64,000 nt of DNA from Thalassospira lucentensis MCCC 1A00383 = DSM 14000. Its GTDB lineage: Bacteria > Pseudomonadota > Alphaproteobacteria > Rhodospirillales > Thalassospiraceae. The translations under genes were made by a program, and so were the position numbers. The stretch covers positions 62,001 to 126,000 of the forward strand of contig NZ_ATWN01000004.1 of the NCBI RefSeq assembly GCF_000421265.1. The letters run 5' to 3'. Within the stretch, counting starts at the first letter, position 1. Every line of letters begins with the position of its first letter. The notes below the pieces were generated by a model. The model was not told the DNA's origin. It ran no database searches and was given only the letters and a program-made list of their open reading frames with translations. Below, piece after piece: positions 42,045-51,828 of the stretch.

Positions 42045-42182
42045 ATGTCGGTCCTTGTAAAACGTATTTTGGCGCTGGCGCTGATTGCCGGTTTTGGTAT
42101 GTCACTTGCCGCGTGTGAAACCGCAGCCGGTTTTGGCCGTGATGTTGAAAAACTGGGTGAGCAGATTCAGGAAGGCACCAAC
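42045..42182 (+). CDS. Entericidin-type small lipoprotein (2)
   Basis: A 45-residue paralogue of the protein at 41394: MSVLVKRILALALIAGFGMS, lipobox LAAC, then ETAAGFGRDVEKLGEQIQEG. CAGGAG lies 12 bases before ATG 42045. No EcfG promoter was found before it, so the two copies may be controlled differently. The two differ in charge of the mature part: this one has more Lys/Arg (GRDVEKLGEQ) than the acidic first copy (GQDVEDAGEA), reminiscent of the toxin/antidote pairing of EcnB/EcnA, but that is inference. Confidence 0.88.
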
Positions 42183-42223
42183 TAGGCATTCGTTGATACA
42201 TACGGTTTCCAAGGGGTTTGGCC

Positions 42224-42529
42224 GTGATCACCTGCTATCTGAAATACATCATTGATGGCCATAAAATCCCCGAGTTCGAGGATTATGCCCGTCGCTGGAT
42301 TCCCATCGTCAATCGCATGGGCGGCACCCATCACGGCTATTTCCTGCCCCACGAAGGGGCAAGCAACATCGCCTATGCGCTGTTTAGCTTCCCAAGCCTT
42401 GCTGCCTATGAGGATTATCGCAACCGCATGGCCGATGACGCCGACTGTGTCGCAACGCTAGACCTTGAAAAGCGCAACCGCAGCATCATCAGCTATGAAC
42501 GCAGTTTTATGCGCCCGGTTCTTGAATAA
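42224..42529 (+). CDS. NIPSNAP-family protein
   Basis: A 101-residue protein of the dimeric alpha/beta-barrel NIPSNAP type: MITCYLKYIIDGHKIPEFED YARRW near the start, then GGTHHGYFLPHEGASNIAYA and SFPSLAAYEDYRNRM. GTG 42224 has AAGGGG seven bases upstream. Bacterial members are small cytoplasmic proteins of unknown role. It is independent of the lipoprotein upstream in kind, though in the same direction. Confidence 0.8.
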   Translation: MITCYLKYIIDGHKIPEFEDYARRWIPIVNRMGGTHHGYFLPHEGASNIAYALFSFPSLAAYEDYRNRMADDADCVATLDLEKRNRSIISYERSFMRPVLE

Positions 42530-42708
42530 CGGTTTGCCCGCGATGGCCTGACGACGGCATATCTGCCGTATATAAATGCGGAAATTGTGACTTAAACACC
42601 GCAAAGCCTTTCCCCGACTGGACAGCGCAGGGCCGAGCCGCTAAATAGGGCAGTCCTGCCCGCGGTGTTGCGGGTGTGTTTGTTCCGCGTTTTCCGGGTT
42701 GGAGAGAT

Positions 42709-45363
42709 ATGCAGACCGTTAATGATATCCGCACCACGTTTCTGGAGTTCTTCCGCAAGAACGGCCATGAAGTTGTTTCATCCAGCCCGCTGGTGCCGCG
42801 CAATGACCCCACCCTGATGTTCACCAACGCCGGGATGGTTCAATTCAAGAACGTTTTCACCGGTCAGGAACAGCGCGACTATTCGCGCGCGACCACGTCG
42901 CAGAAATGCGTACGGGCCGGGGGCAAGCATAACGACCTTGAAAATGTCGGCCGGACAGCGCGCCATCACACCTTTTTTGAAATGCTCGGCAACTTTTCGT
43001 TTGGCGATTATTTCAAGGAAAACGCAATTGAATTTGCCTGGAACCTGATCACCAAGGAATACGGCCTCCCGGCGGATAAGCTGCTGGTGACTGTCTATCA
43101 CACCGATGACGAGGCCTATTCGCTTTGGAAAAAGATCGCCGGTCTTCCTGATGACCGCATCATTCGCATTCCGACATCCGATAACTTCTGGTCGATGGGT
43201 GACACCGGCCCGTGTGGCCCGTGTTCGGAAATCTTCTTTGACCATGGCGAGCATATCTGGGGTGGTCCTCCGGGCAGTGCGGATGAAGACGGCGACCGGT
43301 TCATTGAAATCTGGAACCTTGTCTTTATGCAGTATGAACAGATGGCAAATGGGGATCGGGTTGATCTGCCAAAACCATCGATTGATACCGGCATGGGTCT
43401 TGAGCGTATTGCCGCCGTTTTGCAGGGCAAGCACGACAACTATGACATCGATTTGATGCGTGCTCTGGTCGAAGCATCGGCTGATTTCACCAATACCGAT
43501 CCTGATGGGCTGCATAATGTGTCGCACCGCGTGGTTGCCGACCATCTGCGTTCCACGAGCTTCCTGATTGCCGATGGTGTTTTGCCGTCCAATGCCGGTC
43601 GCGGGAACGTGTTGCGCCGGATTATGCGCCGTGCGATGCGTCATTTACACATGGTCGGAACGCAAGACCCGGTGATGTATGAACTGGTGCCGACACTGGT
43701 ACGCAAAATGGGCGGGGCTTTCCCGGAACTGGTGCGTGCACAGGCCTTGATCGAAGAAACGCTCAAGCTTGAAGAGCAGGGCTTTAAAACCATGCTCGAT
43801 CGTGGGCTTAAGATGCTTGACGATGCGACCGATGGCATGGACGAAGGCGCAATCCTTTCGGGCGATGTTGCGTTCAAGCTTTATGACACTTATGGCTTCC
43901 CGCTTGATCTGACGGCTGATGCGCTCAAAGAACGCAAAATCGGCATTGACGAAGACGGCTTTAGCACCGCCATGGAAGAACAAAAGGCCAAGGCCCGTGC
44001 CGCATGGTCTGGTTCGGGCGAAGCGGCAACCGAAGAAGTCTGGTTTGATATTCAGGACCGCGACGGTGCTACAGAATTCCTCGGCTATGAAACCGAAATC
44101 GCCGAAGGTGTGGTCACGGCCCTGATCAAGGACGGTGCCGAAGTCAAATCTGCTGCCAAGGGCGATGAAATCGCGCTTGTTGCCAATCAGACGACCTTCT
44201 TTGGTGAGTCCGGTGGCCAGCAGGGCGATTCTGGCATCATTAAAACAGAAGCCGGTGCGGTGATTGAAATCACTGCGACCCAGAAAAAGCTCGGCACCTT
44301 GCATGTGCACCTTGGCAAAGTGATTGAGGGCGACGTCAAAGTTGGCGATGCGGCAGAATTCCGCGTTGATCATGCGCGTCGATCCTCGCTGCGCGCCAAC
44401 CACTCGGCAACCCATTTGCTGCATGCGGTGATGCGCAAACATCTTGGCGATCATGTGACCCAGAAAGGGTCGCTAGTGGCAAATGATCGCCTGCGCTTTG
44501 ACGTGTCCCATCCCAAACCGGTCACGGCCGAGCAGGCCGCGCTGATTGAAACCGATGTCAACCGCCTGATCCGCGAAAACAGTGAAGTATCAACACGTTT
44601 GATGACGCCCGATGAGGCGATTGAGCTGGGTGCCATGGCGCTGTTTGGTGAAAAGTACGGCGATGAAGTCCGTGTTGTGTCGATGGGCTTGCCTGAGGCC
44701 AACGAACATGCCTATTCGTTGGAACTTTGCGGCGGTACGCATGTCAAACGCACCGGCGATATCGGCATGTTTAAAATCGTTTCCGAAGGGGCGGTTTCAA
44801 GCGGTGTGCGCCGTATTGAAGCCCTGACCGGATCGGACGCGGCCAACTATATGGCCGCACGTGAAAACGTGCTGAGCACAGTGGCCGCCGACCTTAAAGC
44901 CGCCCCCGAAGACGTCCCGGCCCGTGTGAAGGCGCTTGTCGACGAACGGCGCCGTCTGGAACGCGAAGTTTCCGATCTTCGTAAAAAGCTGGCGACCGCA
45001 GGATCGGCTGAGGCATCGGGTGGCGATGCCTTTAAGGACGTTAACGGCGTTAAAATGGCCCTGCGTGCGCTTGACGGAATTCCGGCCAAGGAACTCAAAG
45101 GCATGGTTGATGAACTGCGCGATCAGATGGGATCAGGCATCGTTGCCCTGATTTCCAATGATGGGGGCAAGGCATCCATCGTGGTTGGCCTGACCGAAGA
45201 CCTCAAAGACACATACAGTGCTGTTGATCTGGTGCGCATCGGTGTTGAAAAACTCGGTGGCAAAGGTGGCGGCGGCCGCCCGGACATGGCACAGGGCGGT
45301 GGTTCAGATCCGTCGCAGGCGGACGCCGCACTGGCCGCGATTGAAGCCCATATCGCAGGCTAA
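42709..45363 (+). CDS. alaS: Alanine-tRNA ligase
   Basis: The 884-residue alanyl-tRNA synthetase charges tRNA-Ala. ATG 42709 ([20 protein letters not shown]) has GGAGAG upstream. The class II core shows [20 protein letters not shown] and [19 protein letters not shown]; the editing domain has [19 protein letters not shown] and the zinc/editing [13 protein letters not shown]; the C-Ala domain with coiled coil and [19 protein letters not shown] follows. The end [20 protein letters not shown] is typical. A terminator follows at 45384-45412. Confidence 0.98.
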   Translation: MQTVNDIRTTFLEFFRKNGHEVVSSSPLVPRNDPTLMFTNAGMVQFKNVFTGQEQRDYSRATTSQKCVRAGGKHNDLENVGRTARHHTFFEMLGNFSFGDYFKENAIEFAWNLITKEYGLPADKLLVTVYHTDDEAYSLWKKIAGLPDDRIIRIPTSDNFWSMGDTGPCGPCSEIFFDHGEHIWGGPPGSADEDGDRFIEIWNLVFMQYEQMANGDRVDLPKPSIDTGMGLERIAAVLQGKHDNYDIDLMRALVEASADFTNTDPDGLHNVSHRVVADHLRSTSFLIADGVLPSNAGRGNVLRRIMRRAMRHLHMVGTQDPVMYELVPTLVRKMGGAFPELVRAQALIEETLKLEEQGFKTMLDRGLKMLDDATDGMDEGAILSGDVAFKLYDTYGFPLDLTADALKERKIGIDEDGFSTAMEEQKAKARAAWSGSGEAATEEVWFDIQDRDGATEFLGYETEIAEGVVTALIKDGAEVKSAAKGDEIALVANQTTFFGESGGQQGDSGIIKTEAGAVIEITATQKKLGTLHVHLGKVIEGDVKVGDAAEFRVDHARRSSLRANHSATHLLHAVMRKHLGDHVTQKGSLVANDRLRFDVSHPKPVTAEQAALIETDVNRLIRENSEVSTRLMTPDEAIELGAMALFGEKYGDEVRVVSMGLPEANEHAYSLELCGGTHVKRTGDIGMFKIVSEGAVSSGVRRIEALTGSDAANYMAARENVLSTVAADLKAAPEDVPARVKALVDERRRLEREVSDLRKKLATAGSAEASGGDAFKDVNGVKMALRALDGIPAKELKGMVDELRDQMGSGIVALISNDGGKASIVVGLTEDLKDTYSAVDLVRIGVEKLGGKGGGGRPDMAQGGGSDPSQADAALAAIEAHIAG

Positions 45364-45383
45364 GCATTAACGCGACCGTCGTT

Positions 45384-45412
45384 AAAAAAGGCCCTGATCA
45401 GGGCCTTTTTTG
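45384..45412 (+). terminator. Intrinsic terminator after alaS
   Basis: AAAAAAGGCCCTG and CAGGGCCTTTTTT form a near-perfect self-complementary hairpin followed by TGTTTG. Confidence 0.9.
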
Positions 45413-45434
45413 TTTGCTGAATTCTTTGTGTACT

Positions 45435-45629
45435 TCAACCCGCATCTTCCAAGGCTACGGGCCTAGGGGTTGTCAATACCAGTGTTCTTTCGTCGCGATG
45501 TAAGCTACCTTTGAGCCTAACTTGGTACACATTGCCTTCGCCAGTTGGGGTAATGCAAACTAATTCCCCTTCTGTCTGATTCCTCCCTTTGTGACTGCAC
45601 CCTTGTGTTTGATATTCTCGTTCCATCAT
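45435..45629 (-). CDS. Unrecognised 64-residue protein
   Basis: A short ORF with a good GAGGAAG ribosome site before a double ATG. The product is charged, has one Cys in GCSHKG and one in GELVCITPTGEG, and a beta-rich middle (VYQVRLKGSLHRDERTLVLT). No family is recognised. It lies 98 bases downstream of, and in line with, the membrane-GAF-like gene and could be co-transcribed. It shares the foreign look of this short insert between alaS and the DUF2254 gene. Confidence 0.5.
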   Translation of the reverse strand: MMEREYQTQGCSHKGRNQTEGELVCITPTGEGNVYQVRLKGSLHRDERTLVLTTPRPVALEDAG

Positions 45630-45727
45630 TTCTTCCTCGGTTGGGATGTGGACGAAATTTTTATTTTTGTTCTTAAATTGTACCAGACTTCATCAAGGCT
45701 CGGGAAACTGAATTTTTTCTCGAGGCT

Positions 45728-46681
45728 TTACATGGCATTAACTGCCGTTTGGACCCGAGTAATCTGCTTTAGTGGTACAAATATGGCGTCGGCGAGTGCG
45801 AAAACAATCTGAGTGTCCCATTTTTCAATGAAAACTCCACGTGATTCACTGTCGACGGTTAAAAAACCTAATACCTCTGAATCTCTCTCCTCCATCAAGT
45901 TGCAAGAACCTTGACGTATGACGCAGGAAATTGTGCTTCGATAAGGCAATGGCCAGTTGAACATTGAGAACCGTCGTCTATGAGAATTTAGACCCGTTAT
46001 TAACTCTGGTTTGTAGGCAGTCATGCTTGTTGTTTGAAAAGCGGCATCCTTTGACAGGTTATTGCTGAAATAGTGCCAGTGTGCTTCGTCGGGGCTGAAT
46101 AGTTCGGCAAAACGTTTATTGCTATTCAGTGGATCGTGATTTTCCCTCACGCGTTTCCTGTCGCTGTCTCTATAGCGCCCTGAGGATGCGTGATCTCTAG
46201 CATATGTATAAAAGTACAGTTCTCCATTATGTTCATATGTTAACTTAATACTACTCCTACAGTTTGTAGACGTAAGAGATCGGAAAATATCTGACATAAA
46301 ATCTAATATACTAAATATTTGAGTTTTTGCTTGCTGTAAATATGCTTCATGCTCTTCTTTAGATGCGCCGTCTTTCGGATTTTTTTCGGTTAGAAAGTTG
46401 TTCAAATCACGTATGTGATGATTTATATTATGTATGGAAGTAGTTATATTTGCATATTTTTCTTTTCTTGAGCTATTGTAGTATATTACTATAACAAATA
46501 TTAGTGTCAAAGTTGCTGTGGTGTATATAAATATGTTTGCGATTATTGATAAGGTGTTTTGATCTATTGTAGCATCTCTGAATAAGTCCCATGATGAGAA
46601 AATTGATAGTACGACACCAGTTACACCGAGTAACCAGCCGCCAAACCGTCGTGCATGAAATAAGAAAGCGTCCAAAATCAT
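45728..46681 (-). CDS. Two-TM protein with GAF-like domain, unrecognised
   Basis: A 317-residue protein that I cannot place in a named family. Two membrane helices lie at about residues 13-33 (GGWLLGVTGVVLSIFSSWDL) and 45-67 (IIANIFIYTTATLTLIFVIV). A coiled-coil-prone stretch follows (about 75-125), then a region from 140 to 305 that looks GAF-like: LTYEHNGELYFYTYARDH, STISCVIRQGSCNLMEERDS, EVLGFLTVDSESRGVFIEKW, then a closing helix IVFALADAIFVPLKQI. The gene is clearly AT-rich and uses codons rare in its neighbours. Such a membrane-plus-sensor build occurs in signalling and in defence effectors, but no catalytic or pore motif is seen. Confidence 0.65.
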   Translation of the reverse strand: MILDAFLFHARRFGGWLLGVTGVVLSIFSSWDLFRDATIDQNTLSIIANIFIYTTATLTLIFVIVIYYNSSRKEKYANITTSIHNINHHIRDLNNFLTEKNPKDGASKEEHEAYLQQAKTQIFSILDFMSDIFRSLTSTNCRSSIKLTYEHNGELYFYTYARDHASSGRYRDSDRKRVRENHDPLNSNKRFAELFSPDEAHWHYFSNNLSKDAAFQTTSMTAYKPELITGLNSHRRRFSMFNWPLPYRSTISCVIRQGSCNLMEERDSEVLGFLTVDSESRGVFIEKWDTQIVFALADAIFVPLKQITRVQTAVNAM

Positions 46682-47009
46682 AATCCCCCAAAGTAAGATA
46701 CTTGTTATTTTTGATTATCTAATATTAATTTTAAGTTGAAAATGATCAACGAAAATATATTTTTGGGGTGTGGAGCGTGATCCATGTGTTGGGTCGGAGA
46801 TTTAGGGGTTCCAGTGCTCTTCAACCCTAACCAAGCTCCGCTGTATATCCGTTCCCGCAGAAGCAATCAGTATGTAGACGGAGCTAATGATTCGTCGGGG
46901 CTGGGGAAAACAGCGCTACGATTGTAAAATTCGGACCTTTCGAAAGCTGCATGCCGCCGCTTTTGGCCAATTGATTGATCCTGAATATCAAACGGATCAA
47001 GCGACTAGG
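46682..47009. other. AT-rich end of the accessory insert
   Basis: About 330 bases, strongly AT-rich up to about 46770, then of normal composition. The minus strand of 46801-46915 is open for some 35 codons but has no start codon or ribosome site, so it is at most a gene remnant. Nothing else was recognised. Confidence 0.4.
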
Positions 47010-48347
47010 TCAGGCCGTTTTGTTGCGCAATACCCGGTTAACCGCCCGTTCAACGGCTTGGCGATCTTTGGTTTCGGGGATGTCACGCTCGGCTGCGCGA
47101 TGGATCAATTGGGCATGACGACATAGAATATCACGCTGCTCGGTGTTTTCGGTCAAGCCAATCAGGCTTTCAAGCACTTCGGCCATCGGCAGCAAAACAT
47201 CGGGCTTGGCCGTGGCGGCTTGCCGGATTTGGTTAAAGGCCGCGCCGAGCATGCCGCCAAAATCGGGAAGGTAGCCGTAAAGGCGGTTCTGATCATCGTC
47301 ATCCTTCCACAACCCGACAGGGTAATGAAAAGACATTGCCTTTGGCAGGGCCCGACCCAGACGGTAAATCACGGCTATGGCGGTAAAGGGATCATTGATC
47401 CCCGGCGACAGGGCGCGCAAGGCGATTTCAACAAGTTGGCGCAGGGCAAACTCGATATCAAGCATCTCGGTGCGTTGGTTGCCGATCATGATGTGTTTGG
47501 CGGTGTCTTCCTGACAGGCCGACATATCGATGTTTGATGCGCCCTCATCGTCAGGGGATTTTATCTTACCAATGGTTTCGCCTTTAATGACGTGCTGTCC
47601 GGCGTGGACAATCAGCGCGATCGTGATGTCGTGTTTGATCGCGACATCGCGCAAATGATCGTAATCAAGTCCCTGCACATAGCCCGATTTTGCGGCGATG
47701 ATAGCGCTAACATCGTTGATATCGGTGCTCTCGGGCAGGGTGCAGTGATCTTTTTGGGCGGCCTCAATCGGGCTTTTAAGTGTATCGAGGGCAGAAGAAA
47801 TTGTGTCTTCAAGGTTGCTGCCAACCCGGTGAATGACTTGGTCGGCGACAATCGATCGTCCGAGGTTATGGACAAACAGGATCAGCACAAACAGGCAGAT
47901 TACAAAAAGCCCGATGGCCGACATGGTTGCGATTTGCGGAACCTGATCGGTTTGGGTTGTGCTGCCCATAATTACAAGCACGCCGATGAAAAACAGGATT
48001 GATCCGACAAAGCAGCCAATCGCGTTTTGGGTTTTGGGATCACCCATGAAATTGCGAATGGTTCGGGGGCCAAGGGACCCTGCGGCCAAAGTCAGGACAA
48101 CCATGGTAATCGAAAGTGCAAACGTCGTCATGGTTACAAGCGTCGCCAGCAAGGTCGATATCAAATCGCGTGCGGTTTCGGTGGTGCTAAACTGCGGCCA
48201 GAAGTCGGGCAGGCTTGCCGCAATATCCGCATCGGTAACACGCACAGAGAGCAGGGCCAGAATAACGCCGCCAAACGCATAGAGTAGCGGAGTGAACCAA
48301 AGGCTGTGGCTTAGAAATTCCCATATTCGGATGAAGCGTTGGAACAT
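47010..48347 (-). CDS. DUF2254 membrane protein
   Basis: A 445-residue protein with about four membrane helices in its first 170 residues (FTPLLYAFGGVILALLSV, ISTLLATLVTMTTFALSITM, AIGCFVGSILFFIGVLVIMG, IGLFVICLFVLILFVHNLGR), then a cytoplasmic or periplasmic domain with VQGLDYDHLRDVAIKHDITI and the conserved EFALRQLVEIALRALSPGINDPFTA. That last motif is diagnostic of DUF2254. The function is unknown. It forms a single-gene unit next to the AT-rich insert. Confidence 0.85.
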   Translation of the reverse strand: MFQRFIRIWEFLSHSLWFTPLLYAFGGVILALLSVRVTDADIAASLPDFWPQFSTTETARDLISTLLATLVTMTTFALSITMVVLTLAAGSLGPRTIRNFMGDPKTQNAIGCFVGSILFFIGVLVIMGSTTQTDQVPQIATMSAIGLFVICLFVLILFVHNLGRSIVADQVIHRVGSNLEDTISSALDTLKSPIEAAQKDHCTLPESTDINDVSAIIAAKSGYVQGLDYDHLRDVAIKHDITIALIVHAGQHVIKGETIGKIKSPDDEGASNIDMSACQEDTAKHIMIGNQRTEMLDIEFALRQLVEIALRALSPGINDPFTAIAVIYRLGRALPKAMSFHYPVGLWKDDDDQNRLYGYLPDFGGMLGAAFNQIRQAATAKPDVLLPMAEVLESLIGLTENTEQRDILCRHAQLIHRAAERDIPETKDRQAVERAVNRVLRNKTA

Positions 48348-48615
48348 TTCGAAACAGCCCAGTTCTTTTTGCTGCAGCCCAAAGAACTGCGGGTGAGAGG
48401 AATGAGTACCTTACTTTAAACGTTCGATGAGAAAATCAGTTCCCTTGTCGGTGTATTATATACCCGACACACCTTCGTGTGCCCATCACTGAAAACAGGG
48501 GCGAATATCAGTTGGAAACCCACCTATGCAAAAACAGCGATTGTTTCAAATTAAAAAATGAACCAAATTCGATTTTACGTCATTTATGATCCAATGGATG
48601 GAAGACTAGCCTGAC

Positions 48616-49347
48616 ATGGTAGCCCAGAACCGCATGGAAAAACGCCAAAACCGCGAAGAATTAATCCTTGGTAACGCAGGGAAACTGATTTCAGAAGTCG
48701 GTTTCTTTGAGCTGAAAATATCAGATTTGGCAAAGATGTGCGGGATTTCGGTTGGGACCCTGTACGGACATTTTGCCAGCAAGGAAGACCTTCTGATTGG
48801 CTTGGCCGTCATGGCGGGCGCCAAACGGGCGCAAAAATTTGACATTGCACGCAATCATGACGGCAGTGCGATTGAAAAATACATCATCGCCAGTTTGCTT
48901 GATCTGCGCTTTTCCATCGATCATCCGCAATTGTTCGAGGCCGAATATCTGGCCTTGGCACCATCGGTCTGGAAACGGGCAACACCGGCCCGTCATCAGG
49001 CGCAGCTTGACCAGATTGGTGCTGTGACCGAGATGTTTCAGACCTTTTTGAACGCTGGGGCGGATGCACTGGGTATTTCCGGTGATCTTCCTGAGCGGAC
49101 GGATCGCGCCCGGAACCTTAACCTTGGCAGTTGGGGATTGGGATACGGCATCAATGTGCTGGTTTTATCCGAAATCACCGACCGGCATTACGGGCAGGAA
49201 TTGCGCAAAAATGCGGTCAATATCCTGTGTGATGCGTTGGCCGATTTGCTGATTGGTGCCGGATGGCAGGTCGATGATGCACATCAAAAGGTGCGATCCC
49301 TTGCCCGGCGGTATGCCGCCCCGGCGACCGAAATGCCCCAACCCTGA
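48616..49347 (+). CDS. TetR-family regulator
   Basis: A 243-residue TetR repressor. The helix-turn-helix is ISDLAKMCGISVGTLYGHFASKEDLL (about 38-63) and the ligand domain follows with QLFEAEYLALAPSVWKRATP and LNLGSWGLGYGINVLVLSE. It lies 70 bases upstream of an MFS transporter gene in the same direction, so it probably controls that pump. The ligand is unknown. Confidence 0.85.
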   Translation: MVAQNRMEKRQNREELILGNAGKLISEVGFFELKISDLAKMCGISVGTLYGHFASKEDLLIGLAVMAGAKRAQKFDIARNHDGSAIEKYIIASLLDLRFSIDHPQLFEAEYLALAPSVWKRATPARHQAQLDQIGAVTEMFQTFLNAGADALGISGDLPERTDRARNLNLGSWGLGYGINVLVLSEITDRHYGQELRKNAVNILCDALADLLIGAGWQVDDAHQKVRSLARRYAAPATEMPQP

Positions 49348-49417
49348 TTACGCCCGCCTGATCCCACCATCTGCATCACGTTAAATACACATAATACCAA
49401 AGCCCCACGGAGTTCCC

Positions 49418-50677
49418 ATGTCGCAGGAAAACAAGGCAATGTCGGCAGTCTTTCTGACTGTTCTTTTTGGCTTTGCCGGTTTTAGTTTGCCCTATCCTGT
49501 TTTCGGTCCGATGTTTTTAAAGCCTGAGCTTGGCTTTCTTGATCCATCTGTGCCGGAACAATATCGCACCATCCTGCTTGGGGTCGCGATGGCGCTTTAT
49601 CCAATTGGGCAGTTTGTCGGTGCGCCGTGGCTGGGACGGATGTCGGACAAAATCGGCCGCAAGCCGGTTTTGCTGGCATCTCTTTTGGGGGCAGCCAGTG
49701 GCTATATCGTGGTGGCGGTTGGGGTTGCGACCGCGAACCTGCCAATGGTGTTGATCGGTCGATTTGTCTCGGGCCTTTGCGAAGGCAACATGGCCATCGC
49801 ACAATCGATTGCATCAGATATCAGCACACCCGAAAACAAGGTGCGCAATTTCGGCCTTCTGACGGTGGCGATTAATGTTGGCTGGATCATTGGTCCGTTG
49901 ATGGGCGGGTTCTTCTCGGACCCGACGATCCATCCATCCTTTAACGTGTCGTGGCCGTTCTTTTTTGCTGCGGGTATGTATGGCTTTAACTTGCTGGTGG
50001 TCGCAGTTGTTTTACGGATTCCTGAATATGCGCGGCGCCGGGGACGCACGCCCGACGACGGTCCGCAAACCAGTCGGACTATCTGGCAAACCTTGACCGA
50101 TCCGGGGCTGTTACCGGCCTTTGTCGTATCGTTCTTTAGTTATTGCGCGATCTTTTTGTTCTTCTGTTTCTTTGGGGTGTATCTGGTTCAAAACCACGAT
50201 GTGACCAGCAGCTTCCTTGGCATGTGCTCGGCGATCATTTCGATCCCGCTGATCATTGCGGGCTTAACCGTCGAACGGGCCCAACGTCCGATTGGATTGC
50301 GCGGGGTTGCCGTCCTTGGGCACTTGTTCCTTGGCATTGGGTTGTTGACCTTTATCCTGCCCGATGGGCTGGTCTGGATATTCGTGCCGATGTGTATTGC
50401 GGCATTCGGGATTGCGTGGTGTGAGGTCACCACCAGCCTGTTTATTTCCAACGGGACCGGGGCGCATGAACAGGGGCAGGCACTTGGCATTTATCGGTCC
50501 GTCCACGTTCTGGCGGAAACCGTTGCCGTCTTGCTGGGTGGGGTTCTTGCCGGAATGAACAGCAATGCCCCCTTTATCGTCGGATGTATTGCAGCCTTCA
50601 TCTGTGTGGCGGGTATTCTGGCTTGGGTGAAAACCCGTTCGGTGACGCCGACCGTGGAAACTGTCGCGGTGTCTTAA
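49418..50677 (+). CDS. MFS transporter (drug-efflux type)
   Basis: A 419-residue, twelve-helix major facilitator. Motif A is seen as GRMSDKIGRKPVLLASLLGA (about 67-86) and a TetA-like second motif in VLIGRFVSGLCEGNMAIAQS and VGWIIGPLMGGFFSDP. An Arg-rich cytoplasmic loop (PEYARRRGRTPDDGPQTSRT) separates the halves. By likeness it is a proton-coupled exporter of the TetA/Bmr kind. The TetR gene upstream suggests substrate induction. Two hairpins follow the stop. Confidence 0.85.
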   Translation: MSQENKAMSAVFLTVLFGFAGFSLPYPVFGPMFLKPELGFLDPSVPEQYRTILLGVAMALYPIGQFVGAPWLGRMSDKIGRKPVLLASLLGAASGYIVVAVGVATANLPMVLIGRFVSGLCEGNMAIAQSIASDISTPENKVRNFGLLTVAINVGWIIGPLMGGFFSDPTIHPSFNVSWPFFFAAGMYGFNLLVVAVVLRIPEYARRRGRTPDDGPQTSRTIWQTLTDPGLLPAFVVSFFSYCAIFLFFCFFGVYLVQNHDVTSSFLGMCSAIISIPLIIAGLTVERAQRPIGLRGVAVLGHLFLGIGLLTFILPDGLVWIFVPMCIAAFGIAWCEVTTSLFISNGTGAHEQGQALGIYRSVHVLAETVAVLLGGVLAGMNSNAPFIVGCIAAFICVAGILAWVKTRSVTPTVETVAVS

Positions 50678-50691
50678 CCATCCAAATAAAA

Positions 50692-50780
50692 AAGGATGCG
50701 TCAGCTATATGCTGTGCATCCTTATGACTGTGTTATGATTTGGCAAATGCCCGTGCTGTTACACGGGCATTTGTTTTTTT
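50692..50780 (+). terminator. Tandem terminators after the MFS gene
   Basis: A first hairpin AAGGATGC/GCATCCTT (50692-50722) is followed by a stronger one, AAATGCCCGTG/CACGGGCATTT (50744-50772), with an eight-T run that reaches the stop of the convergent TPR gene. Confidence 0.82.
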
Positions 50781-51622
50781 TAATAGGCAACTTTGGCCAA
50801 GGCGGCACGCGCTGTCAGGGCGGCGGCCTCGGAGCTGCCTTTGCGTTTGGCATCGGGCAGTTTGGCCAGCGTGTCGGCGAGGGCGCGGATGTTGTCAAGA
50901 TCATCGATGTCGGAACAGACATCCATCACCCGGTTCCAGATGGCGTCATGATCCATGCCACCCATCACCGTCAGCGTAATGGCGCGGTTTAAGGTGGCTT
51001 GCGCATGTTCTGGCTGTTGGGCGAGGATTTTTTCAAACGTTTCAAACGCTGTCATCGGATGACCTTCGCGCAGACCAATCACCGCAAGGTCATTGGCCGC
51101 CGTCATCGACGTTGGATCAATTCGCAACAGCTGTTCGACAGCACGGCGTTCGCCTTCGCCATCTTCGTTGATCCGATAACATGCAGCCATTAGCCGATGG
51201 ATTTTTTCCGACCCCGGATTGTGGTGGGCTGCGGTTTGTAAACTCGCCAGGGCACTTTCGGCGTGTTCAAGTTCCAGCAGGGCCTGCGCGCGCAACGTCA
51301 GAAATTCCGGGTCGGTTGGCTTGCTGCGCAAAATGATATCAACGTGGTTCAGCGCACTGCGGGCATCCCCGTTTTGTAGCAGAGCGCGTGCAATGTGATG
51401 CAGGCAGTCTTCGTGGCCTTCATCAGATTGCAGCACCGTACGATATTCGCCAAGTGCTTCGGTGATCGAACCTTTTTCATGCAGGGCCCGGGCCAAACCA
51501 AACCGGGCATCCAGATTGTCTTCATCTTCACCAAGTGCCTGTCGCAGCATATTGATTGCCGCATCAAACTGTCGCCTTTTCAGGGCCGAAAGTCCCATTT
51601 CAGAAAAGGACATCGCGTTCAT
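50780..51622 (-). CDS. TPR-repeat protein
   Basis: A 280-residue protein built of TPR pairs (SALKRRQFDAAINMLRQALG, ARFGLARALHEKGSITEALG, CLHHIARALLQNGDARSALN, LTLRAQALLELEHAESALAS and others), from residue 7 to about 225. No signal peptide or membrane segment is seen, so a cytoplasmic scaffold is likely. A GGGAG site precedes ATG 51622. It follows the aldehyde dehydrogenase gene in direction but behind a terminator, so it is a separate unit. Confidence 0.75.
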   Translation of the reverse strand: MNAMSFSEMGLSALKRRQFDAAINMLRQALGEDEDNLDARFGLARALHEKGSITEALGEYRTVLQSDEGHEDCLHHIARALLQNGDARSALNHVDIILRSKPTDPEFLTLRAQALLELEHAESALASLQTAAHHNPGSEKIHRLMAACYRINEDGEGERRAVEQLLRIDPTSMTAANDLAVIGLREGHPMTAFETFEKILAQQPEHAQATLNRAITLTVMGGMDHDAIWNRVMDVCSDIDDLDNIRALADTLAKLPDAKRKGSSEAAALTARAALAKVAY

Positions 51623-51775
51623 TCGTGGTCTCCCAATCCTTCGAAAATCCGTTGTCCGGATCCCTCAATTTATCGATTAACGATGGGATTATAATGCCCG
51701 GTTTGATCATTACCAGCCCTATATCATGTGGGGAGGATTGCAACCGGTTGCGCGGTATATTTTGTCACAAAATCA

Positions 51776-51803
51776 AAAGGCCCCGGAACATGCCGGGGCC
51801 TTG
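51776..51803 (-). terminator. Terminator after the aldehyde dehydrogenase gene
   Basis: AAGGCCCCGG and CCGGGGCCTT pair; on the minus strand TTTTGATTTTG follows. It ends the ABC transporter-dehydrogenase operon. Confidence 0.85.
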
Positions 51804-51828
51804 TTAGAGCAAGGTGTTTTTACCGTGA

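Noticed and set aside
46801..46915. Short open frame on the minus strand right of the AT-rich insert
   Set aside because: No start codon, no ribosome site and only about 35 codons. At best a gene remnant.
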